NCBI GenBank assembly: GCA_001302245.1
Contig: LGYU01000009.1
Span: 310,001 to 374,000 of the forward strand
Reading direction: 5' to 3'
Origin: Chitinophagaceae bacterium PMP191F
Lineage (GTDB): Bacteria > Bacteroidota > Bacteroidia > Chitinophagales > Chitinophagaceae
DNA: 64,000 nt
The notes beneath the pieces are model-generated. The model was not told where the DNA came from. It made no database searches and worked only from the letters and a program-made list of their open reading frames with translations. This document shows positions 19,691 through 28,721 of this stretch, piece by piece. Numbering within the stretch: the first letter of the stretch is position 1; every line of letters begins with the position of its first letter. The translations under genes and the position numbers were made by a program.

Positions 19691-22600
19691 GTTGTGTAAG
19701 AACTAATGTACAGAATAATTGAAAGCAAATCACAACCAATGATATGATGATTCAATGGCCAAATCCGTTGTGTAAGAACTAATGTACAGAATAATTGAAA
19801 GCAAATCACAACTTCTCCACCTATGGGTTTGGTTTTGACATTGTTGTGTAAGAACTAATGTACAGAATAATTGAAAGCAAATCACAACAATGGAAGATGG
19901 TATTCGATATGGTATGGTGTTGTGTAAGAACTAATGTACAGAATAATTGAAAGCAAATCACAACTTGTACATCCCTCCGAATTTCTTCATCACCGTTGTG
20001 TAAGAACTAATGTACAGAATAATTGAAAGCAAATCACAACTTACCCATCGGTATATCTATATCTGCATCAGTTGTGTAAGAACTAATGTACAGAATAATT
20101 GAAAGCAAATCACAACTACTTATTGTGCCCCCTTCGCCAGCACCTGTGTTGTGTAAGAACTAATGTACAGAATAATTGAAAGCAAATCACAACTCCAGTT
20201 ATTGAGGCCATCCATCAAAAAGGTTGTGTAAGAACTAATGTACAGAATAATTGAAAGCAAATCACAACTAAGTCGTCTTTTTGATAAAAACCATTCAGGT
20301 TGTGTAAGAACTAATGTACAGAATAATTGAAAGCAAATCACAACTTTTCCAAGGCGTTCTGCAAGAGATTCGATGTTGTGTAAGAACTAATGTACAGAAT
20401 AATTGAAAGCAAATCACAACTCCATCTTCCACACAAACTTTGGCGGTTCAGTTGTGTAAGAACTAATGTACAGAATAATTGAAAGCAAATCACAACTGAT
20501 CAATGGTTGATGGAGATTGATGATTTGTTGTGTAAGAACTAATGTACAGAATAATTGAAAGCAAATCACAACTTGCCGAGTCCATTGATCTTGAAGAGAG
20601 GTGTTGTGTAAGAACTAATGTACAGAATAATTGAAAGCAAATCACAACTTACGTCAGCAGGTTCAGTCACATGGAATAGTTGTGTAAGAACTAATGTACA
20701 GAATAATTGAAAGCAAATCACAACTAGTTGCACTTGATGCAAAAAATACGAATGGTTGTGTAAGAACTAATGTACAGAATAATTGAAAGCAAATCACAAC
20801 ATGCTATGGGTGGTTTATTTATCCAAAGATGTTGTGTAAGAACTAATGTACAGAATAATTGAAAGCAAATCACAACTTACGGTGGGGTGTAGGTGTTTTA
20901 AATATGTTGTGTAAGAACTAATGTACAGAATAATTGAAAGCAAATCACAACATTAACACGCCGATTATATAGATTTTGAACGTTGTGTAAGAACTAATGT
21001 ACAGAATAATTGAAAGCAAATCACAACAGTACTAACCGGATTGTCACTGGGCGGTGGTGTTGTGTAAGAACTAATGTACAGAATAATTGAAAGCAAATCA
21101 CAACTGGTCGTTGTAATGCCTCCGCCACCGCCACGTTGTGTAAGAACTAATGTACAGAATAATTGAAAGCAAATCACAACATTAGTGAGTTGTTGATTAT
21201 ATTCTTTTACGTTGTGTAAGAACTAATGTACAGAATAATTGAAAGCAAATCACAACTGCGTGGGTTTGATAAAGAAGCGGGAAAATGTTGTGTAAGAACT
21301 AATGTACAGAATAATTGAAAGCAAATCACAACTTATGAAATCATCTCCTAAATTCATTATCTGTTGTGTAAGAACTAATGTACAGAATAATTGAAAGCAA
21401 ATCACAACATTAACGGATCGATTTGGTCGGTTCCAGCTGTTGTGTAAGAACTAATGTACAGAATAATTGAAAGCAAATCACAACTGGTAATTGTTATGGC
21501 TCCTTTCACGCGCTTGTTGTGTAAGAACTAATGTACAGAATAATTGAAAGCAAATCACAACATAGGTGTACTGCAGAATAATCTAATATCAGTTGTGTAA
21601 GAACTAATGTACAGAATAATTGAAAGCAAATCACAACCGTGGTCAAGTTGGTATTGCACTAACAAATGTTGTGTAAGAACTAATGTACAGAATAATTGAA
21701 AGCAAATCACAACTAGCAGCAGTGGTACTATTTTTTCTTCCAGGTTGTGTAAGAACTAATGTACAGAATAATTGAAAGCAAATCACAACTAATGAGACAG
21801 CCCTTCAAATTGAACAATTGTTGTGTAAGAACTAATGTACAGAATAATTGAAAGCAAATCACAACTAATAACCACTTACAACCACCATAACTTCTGTTGT
21901 GTAAGAACTAATGTACAGAATAATTGAAAGCAAATCACAACTCATCCTGTTGTGGTTATGTCGGAGTAAATGTTGTGTAAGAACTAATGTACAGAATAAT
22001 TGAAAGCAAATCACAACACTCATTCGTTTTGATTTAATGAATGCTGTGTTGTGTAAGAACTAATGTACAGAATAATTGAAAGCAAATCACAACTAGTAAT
22101 GTATAATGCCGGAGAAGGGAATTGTTGTGTAAGAACTAATGTACAGAATAATTGAAAGCAAATCACAACTCATCCTGTTGTGGTTATGTCGGAGTAAATG
22201 TTGTGTAAGAACTAATGTACAGAATAATTGAAAGCAAATCACAACAGTACGAATGCTATCGTTTAATGGTTTATTGTTGTGTAAGAACTAATGTACAGAA
22301 TAATTGAAAGCAAATCACAACTACGGCACCAAGGCACTCATATTGAGCTCCGTTGTGTAAGAACTAATGTACAGAATAATTGAAAGCAAATCACAACTGC
22401 TGCGCTTCTGGAACTTTTTCATCCGGAGTTGTGTAAGAACTAATGTACAGAATAATTGAAAGCAAATCACAACTTAATGCGACTAAGGGGGTTAAAAATA
22501 CTGGTTGTGTAAGAACTAATGTACAGAATAATTGAAAGCAAATCACAACTTTTTGGAAGTGTTTGTGCATAATTATACAGTTGTGTAAGAACTAATGTAC

Positions 22601-25356
22601 AGAATAATTGAAAGCAAATCACAACTGCGTGGGTTTGATAAAGAAGCGGGAAAATGTTGTGTAAGAACTAATGTACAGAATAATTGAAAGCAAATCACAA
22701 CTAGTAATGTATAATGCCGGAGAAGGGAATTGTTGTGTAAGAACTAATGTACAGAATAATTGAAAGCAAATCACAACTATAGAACCTATTGATTAAACAA
22801 ACAATCGTTGTGTAAGAACTAATGTACAGAATAATTGAAAGCAAATCACAACATATAGGGGCAGACCTTTCCGAGATAAAAGGTTGTGTAAGAACTAATG
22901 TACAGAATAATTGAAAGCAAATCACAACTGCAAGATGGTAATGCATCTTTACATGACCGTTGTGTAAGAACTAATGTACAGAATAATTGAAAGCAAATCA
23001 CAACTCTACCTGGTCACACCAAACTTCAGGGTCGGTTGTGTAAGAACTAATGTACAGAATAATTGAAAGCAAATCACAACCTGTTGTATTATTCATCTTT
23101 TTGCAAATCTGTTGTGTAAGAACTAATGTACAGAATAATTGAAAGCAAATCACAACTGAAACCAGCGTGTTCCTCGGTTGACTGAGTTGTGTAAGAACTA
23201 ATGTACAGAATAATTGAAAGCAAATCACAACTATTCACATTTGTACCCATCTCCTGCATATGTTGTGTAAGAACTAATGTACAGAATAATTGAAAGCAAA
23301 TCACAACATAATGTGAATTATACAGGTTTTCAATCTAGTTGTGTAAGAACTAATGTACAGAATAATTGAAAGCAAATCACAACTCTTCGACATTAGCGAT
23401 CAACAATTCAAAAGTTGTGTAAGAACTAATGTACAGAATAATTGAAAGCAAATCACAACTCATTCAGCCCATTTTACCCGCGCTTCTATGTTGTGTAAGA
23501 ACTAATGTACAGAATAATTGAAAGCAAATCACAACCGTTGCGTTACCTCAAAGGCCTGGGACTTTTGTTGTGTAAGAACTAATGTACAGAATAATTGAAA
23601 GCAAATCACAACAATGGCAATTCAGTATTCAAAAGCAGTCAGTTGTGTAAGAACTAATGTACAGAATAATTGAAAGCAAATCACAACACAAGATGGTAAT
23701 GCGTCTTTACACGACCGGTTGTGTAAGAACTAATGTACAGAATAATTGAAAGCAAATCACAACACGCGTTAGGTTGTATTGAGTATGCATATGGTTGTGT
23801 AAGAACTAATGTACAGAATAATTGAAAGCAAATCACAACTATGATAGAGTATACACTACTGCTATCGGTGTTGTGTAAGAACTAATGTACAGAATAATTG
23901 AAAGCAAATCACAACTGTTTTCAACCAGTCAAGATCTGCTTGAATGTTGTGTAAGAACTAATGTACAGAATAATTGAAAGCAAATCACAACTAACGGGGG
24001 GCATGTTCGTTTTTTTACTTCGTTGTGTAAGAACTAATGTACAGAATAATTGAAAGCAAATCACAACATAACTTTCTGTCAGCTTATTAAGTTTTTTGTT
24101 GTGTAAGAACTAATGTACAGAATAATTGAAAGCAAATCACAACTATAATGTATGGTATAAGTTCTTGATCAAAGTTGTGTAAGAACTAATGTACAGAATA
24201 ATTGAAAGCAAATCACAACTATATACTGATGGTTGCCTTGATCCTGTGCGTTGTGTAAGAACTAATGTACAGAATAATTGAAAGCAAATCACAACTCCTA
24301 GCGCTTGTGCCGGCAAGTAGATCCAGGTTGTGTAAGAACTAATGTACAGAATAATTGAAAGCAAATCACAACTGGAGCCGGTGATCAACAAAATGGATGA
24401 GGGTTGTGTAAGAACTAATGTACAGAATAATTGAAAGCAAATCACAACTATGGCTATTCTTTGAAGAAAAAGGCCAGGGTTGTGTAAGAACTAATGTACA
24501 GAATAATTGAAAGCAAATCACAACCTATTCTCACCTACTTCCACACCTGTCCAGTTGTGTAAGAACTAATGTACAGAATAATTGAAAGCAAATCACAACT
24601 TTCAATCTTCCGGCAGATATTGGCTGCTTGTTGTGTAAGAACTAATGTACAGAATAATTGAAAGCAAATCACAACTGTTATCCCTTACAATAATACCATA
24701 GAGTAGTTGTGTAAGAACTAATGTACAGAATAATTGAAAGCAAATCACAACTATGAATGCTATGTACTAAACCCGATGATTGTTGTGTAAGAACTAATGT
24801 ACAGAATAATTGAAAGCAAATCACAACTGTGCGCAACATACCCGTGAAACCCTTGTTGTTGTGTAAGAACTAATGTACAGAATAATTGAAAGCAAATCAC
24901 AACTAATAAATTATGACACTCAGAGAAAAGGCGTTGTGTAAGAACTAATGTACAGAATAATTGAAAGCAAATCACAACTGACTGTCTCTGCTACTTTGTG
25001 CGAACGAGGTTGTGTAAGAACTAATGTACAGAATAATTGAAAGCAAATCACAACATACAAGCACAACAAGAGTCTGATAATAAGTTGTGTAAGAACTAAT
25101 GTACAGAATAATTGAAAGCAAATCACAACTGTCGCCTGTTGAAGCCGACAATGTACCCAGTTGTGTAAGAACTAATGTACAGAATAATTGAAAGCAAATC
25201 ACAACCAACGGCAATTGATACAATCGGATTTACTTGTTGTGTAAGAACTAATGTACAGAATAATTGAAAGCAAATCACAACTCTATCACTACAGCATCTG
25301 TTGTTTGTGTGTTGTGCAAGAACTAATGTACAGAATAATTTGAAAGTAAGTTGCAG
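19691..25356 (-). CRISPR. Type II-C CRISPR array: 75 repeats, 74 spacers
   Basis: Repeat of 46 bases, beginning GTTGTGTAAGAACTAATG and ending GAAAGCAAATCACAAC on the plus strand, with 6-base inverted ends GTTGTG/CACAAC. I located repeat starts from 19691 to 25311. All look identical except the last (25311), which has GTTGTGCAAG and a diverged second half, marking the trailer. Spacers are 30 bases, except nine of 29 and five of 31. The tracrRNA anti-repeat matches the minus-strand repeat start, so crRNAs are minus-strand (spacer then GUUGUGAUUUGC). Three spacers occur twice: 21257=22626, 21942=22170, 22094=22702. A degenerate repeat at the transcriptional 5' end and perfect repeats next to cas2 fit what is known of II-C arrays. 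Confidence 0.98.
25311..25356 (-). repeat. Degenerate terminal CRISPR repeat
   Basis: Matches the consensus for about 30 bases with one T-to-C change, has an inserted T (AATAATTTGAAAG), and diverges in the last 14 bases. It is the array end opposite to cas2 and presumably the oldest. Confidence 0.9.
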
Positions 25357-25397
25357 AGGCATTCACACAGACAACATGCTCTTGCATAGTGTGGTGG

Positions 25398-26570
25398 TTA
25401 CATGCTTTTTCTGAAGGCCTCTGTCACATAGGCTGCTGGTTGATATAGAAGAGTTTCGTTTACAGTTAGCTGCGAGTAGTTGTTTTCGTTGGGACGTGGC
25501 ATCTGGATATTGTAGGATGAATAGAGTGTTTGTTGTAGTTTTTTGCCATCGATATTTTTACCCAGTTCAATGCCGTATATATTGGTGCCCCCAGGCAACT
25601 GGCTGATCTTTATGCCAGGTATTTTGTTCAGGCCTGAAAAGATCTCTTCGCCTCTTTTTTTAGCATCCGACAAACGTGTTTCCAATCCCTCCAGCCGGTG
25701 AAGCGCCATGGCTGCATTGGTCCAGTTGCCATACATAGAGCCTCCATGTATTTTGATAAGATGCGGCATTTTATCGATTACAGTTTTATCGCCGCAAAGG
25801 ATGGCGCCCCCGCTGGCACCAAGATATTTATACAAGGAAATATAGATAGTGTCGAAACAGGCTGCATATTCTTTAACAGTATTGCCAGCCCAGGTGGTAG
25901 CCATATAGATCCTGGCACCATCAAGGTGCATCCGGATATTGTTGCTGCGGCAGTAAGTACTGATCTTCCTGATCTCATACAGCGGTACCATTTGCCCATT
26001 ACTTCTGCGTACGGGGTTTTCAATAGACACAACACCGGTGCCGGATGCAAACACTTCTTCATTAGGTATATTTTCCACAGCTTCCTGTAATTGCTGTGCC
26101 GTGAAATAAGGCTCGTTTTTTGCCAAAGGCATCAATCGTTTACCAAATACTGATTGTGCTGCATCGGCTTCATCGCGGTAAACGTGACTGGTATCCTGTA
26201 CAAATACCTTGGTGTTATTACCGCTCAATACAGCAATGGCCATTTGATTGGCCATAGTACCACTGGGCATATAAATAGCTTTTTCTTTACCGGTAATTTC
26301 ACAGAACTTTTTCTCAAGCGCTTCTATTGCGCCGCCAATACCATAGCGGTCTGGTTTAATGGCTGCAGCCGCTTGTACTTTTTGTAACACGTTCAGGTAA
26401 TCATCCGGATCAAACATTTCACCATCTCCCCAGAATTTGATCAGTGGTGTTCCCGGTGCAGTCTGTGGGGTGGATAAACCGGCTGCGTTTGCGGGTATAA
26501 AGGGTGCCAGTACAGGTAAGGTTGCCAGTCCGTACGTTTGCAGAAAGCGTCTTCTGTTAACAGGTGCCAT
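25398..26570 (-). CDS. Threonine aldolase-like PLP enzyme with twin-arginine signal
   Basis: 390 residues from the ATG at 26570; the open frame to 26648 adds a segment without signal character. The N-terminus NRRRFLQTYGLATLPVLAPF is a twin-arginine (Tat) signal, so the folded enzyme is probably exported to the periplasm. The body belongs to the beta-eliminating lyase/threonine aldolase fold type I group: YMPSGTMANQMAI, HLDGARIYMA with the PLP-contacting Asp near 217, and ISLYKYLGASGGAI with the Schiff-base Lys near 248. It probably cleaves a beta-hydroxy amino acid; substrate unknown. Its stop lies about 40 bases from the CRISPR array end with no terminator between, so its transcript may run into the array on the same strand. 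Confidence 0.88.
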   Translation of the reverse strand: MAPVNRRRFLQTYGLATLPVLAPFIPANAAGLSTPQTAPGTPLIKFWGDGEMFDPDDYLNVLQKVQAAAAIKPDRYGIGGAIEALEKKFCEITGKEKAIYMPSGTMANQMAIAVLSGNNTKVFVQDTSHVYRDEADAAQSVFGKRLMPLAKNEPYFTAQQLQEAVENIPNEEVFASGTGVVSIENPVRRSNGQMVPLYEIRKISTYCRSNNIRMHLDGARIYMATTWAGNTVKEYAACFDTIYISLYKYLGASGGAILCGDKTVIDKMPHLIKIHGGSMYGNWTNAAMALHRLEGLETRLSDAKKRGEEIFSGLNKIPGIKISQLPGGTNIYGIELGKNIDGKKLQQTLYSSYNIQMPRPNENNYSQLTVNETLLYQPAAYVTEAFRKSM

Positions 26571-26690
26571 GTTGAAAAGGTTGGTGTTATACAAGCTAAT
26601 ATACTCATAATGCTGTAGAAGAGATGACCCGATAAAGTATGTTAACAAATAAGGGGAGATAGCCTGTTGTCAGTGGGGGATACCAGGATA

Positions 26691-26716
26691 AAAAAGGGCC
26701 GCTGTAAAAGCGGCCC
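26691..26716 (-). terminator. Terminator of the T9SS protein gene 26747-28366
   Basis: 8-bp GC stem GGGCCGCT / AGCGGCCC (26696-26703 with 26709-26716), followed on the minus strand by five T (26695-26691). Confidence 0.88.
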
Positions 26717-26746
26717 GCCGGGTGAGTCAGTAATCGACCTGTATAA

Positions 26747-28366
26747 TTATTTCACTACTTTTTGTACGAAGTTCTGTTCGCCGGCTGTGATATTTACCAT
26801 GTAAACACCGGAAGCAAGTATGCTCAGGTTGTTCAATGATATACGGTTGATGCCAGCCTGTGCCTGTTGTGTGATCCGCTGTATAATGCTGCCGTTGCTG
26901 TTGTACAGGATAATGGTTACGGGTCCTGCTTTGGACAACTCAATATTACAATTGATCTTATCAGTAAACGGATTGGGCTGAACATTGATGGCAACATTGG
27001 CGGTGCTGCCGGCCCGTACGGAAGCAATATTGCTGTAAGTAACTTTACCATCTATATCCACTTCGCGGATGCGATAGTACAAAGTACCTGTAGTAACAAT
27101 ATTGTGGTTGTAATTGTAATTGACCCTGCTGTTGGTGTTGCCGGCTGCCGGTGTTGAACCGATAGTTGTGAAGTCAACACCATTGCGACTGAATTCTATA
27201 TAGAAATTTTGCGTATTGATTTCTGTATATGTACTCCATGATAACTGGGTTGCATTGTTACGGTACACAGCCTGTAGGGGTGAAAGTTCAACCGGTAAGG
27301 TAGTGGTACAGATATCATTAAAACCTCTTGTATTAGTATAGGTGGCTGTGTCGTATGGTGTCATGGAGGTATTTACGAAAAGAAACTGCCTGGTACCATT
27401 GTTAATATTTTGATTAACCTGCAATGGTGCTATATTGCTGATACCGCTGATAGTACCATTGTTGTTGATAGAGCCGCTCACATATAGCTGACTGGGGCCT
27501 TTGAGTGTTCCGTTATTTTGTAAAGCTCCGTTTATACGCAGCTGCGCATTGGAGAAGTTCATGGTAACAGACCCTGCTCCGTTGATGGTGAGTGAGCCCT
27601 GTGTCCACAATAACCCTTCATTACGAACACTGTTGTTAAAGGTAATGCTGTTCCGGAACAACATCTGGTAAAGATTAATGATAGAGTCTCCGCTATTGCT
27701 GTTAAATGTATTCAATACAGATATTTTCCATTGATTGTATACGCGGCCCAAAGCGGTGAAACTACCATTAAAAATAACCTGGCCGGTATTGTTTAATGTA
27801 CAGCCATTGCCAAGGGTCATATTAGAGGCAAAATTTAAAAAGCCTTTATTGGTCAGCACGGTACCTGATTGGTTCAGGTTAGTTGTTGAAGTGAAATGCA
27901 TGCTGCCACAGGCATTATTGGTAACAGTCAATGCAGCATTCTGGTTCCATGCTATCCAGTTAAAGCTCCCATTGTTGATAATAGAAGCTCCGCTGGCCAG
28001 GCTCAGACCGGCAGTGCCCAGTTGTGCTGTTCCGTAATTGGTTAGGGTAGCTGCAAACGAGTTAGCAACCGTGGGGGTAAAGGTACCGCCGTTTTGTACA
28101 ATGATCTGAGAACCGGCGTTGGCAGTAATATTGCCTGTGTAAGCACCATTGTTAATTACTACCATTTTGGCACCGTTGTTCAGGGTAATACTGCTGGTTA
28201 CCGGCAGTGATATACATACTGTCTCGCCACTGTTGTAGGTTCCTCCTGTATTGGATACACTACCTGCGGGGCATTGTGCAGAAGCCTGTATACCTGCATT
28301 ACAGGCGGCTGTCACTAAAAACAAACGAACAATAAAACGAATGGAAAGAATGTTGAAATGTCTCAT
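26747..28366 (-). CDS. Secreted Asn-rich beta-solenoid-like protein with T9SS sorting domain (paralog A)
   Basis: 539 residues from the ATG at 28366 (MRHFNILSIRFIVRLFLV, a signal peptide ending near ASAQ); the 98 residues of open frame before it lack coding character. Next come CPAGSVSNTGGTYNSGETVC and a region of about 300 residues rich in 'NNG' turns (ITLNNGAKMVVINNGAY, GSIINNGSF style) that suggests a right-handed beta-solenoid. Then a linker NFYIEFSRNGVDFTTIGS and a C-terminal type A sorting domain (PNPFTDKINCNIELSKAG ... GVYMVNITAGEQNFVQKVVK), the signal for type IX secretion. It has a tandem paralog at 28722-30317. Likely a surface or extracellular structural or adhesive protein; function not known. 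Confidence 0.85.
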   Translation of the reverse strand: MRHFNILSIRFIVRLFLVTAACNAGIQASAQCPAGSVSNTGGTYNSGETVCISLPVTSSITLNNGAKMVVINNGAYTGNITANAGSQIIVQNGGTFTPTVANSFAATLTNYGTAQLGTAGLSLASGASIINNGSFNWIAWNQNAALTVTNNACGSMHFTSTTNLNQSGTVLTNKGFLNFASNMTLGNGCTLNNTGQVIFNGSFTALGRVYNQWKISVLNTFNSNSGDSIINLYQMLFRNSITFNNSVRNEGLLWTQGSLTINGAGSVTMNFSNAQLRINGALQNNGTLKGPSQLYVSGSINNNGTISGISNIAPLQVNQNINNGTRQFLFVNTSMTPYDTATYTNTRGFNDICTTTLPVELSPLQAVYRNNATQLSWSTYTEINTQNFYIEFSRNGVDFTTIGSTPAAGNTNSRVNYNYNHNIVTTGTLYYRIREVDIDGKVTYSNIASVRAGSTANVAINVQPNPFTDKINCNIELSKAGPVTIILYNSNGSIIQRITQQAQAGINRISLNNLSILASGVYMVNITAGEQNFVQKVVK

Positions 28367-28721
28367 CGAACTAACAGTTTTGAGTAAAGTAATATTCGCT
28401 CTGCTGTTGGTTCTGTATATGTGGAGACACATCGCTTTGCAGCGAATGCAGTTTATGGAGTGGGGTGAGTGATGATGTGGGAGGATTAAGCGTATCCAGG
28501 CATATATAAAAGATAAGGCAGGATCAACTATGCCGGACCTTATTCCACTGTTATATACGTAGCACGTATTAAAAAAGTTTTTTATTAAACAAATGCCCGT
28601 AGAATTTTTACAATACATGATTGCAATCAATAAAATTAAAAAGGGTTGCAGAGGAAGCAACCCTTTTTATTATGAATCCCGGAATAACAATACTGTATAT
28701 TCTGTTGAATTATTTTGAAAC
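28367..28721. other. Intergenic region between T9SS paralogs
   Basis: 355 bases without an ORF of coding character. Contains the terminator of the upstream paralog (28638-28668) and must hold the promoter of paralog A, which I could not place. Confidence 0.6.
28638..28668 (-). terminator. Terminator of T9SS paralog B
   Basis: Perfect 12-bp stem AAAAAGGGTTGC / GCAACCCTTTTT (28638-28649 with 28657-28668), loop AGAGGAA; gives T-runs on both strands. Confidence 0.92.

Noticed and set aside
25357-25397. CRISPR leader on the right side of the array
   Set aside because: Only about 40 bases before a coding gene, and the adjacent repeat is degenerate, which marks the old end. A weak imperfect hairpin (25353-25385) is present but not promoter-like.
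28367-28660. 98-residue extension of T9SS paralog A
   Set aside because: Precedes a normal signal peptide beginning at 28366; composition is non-coding.
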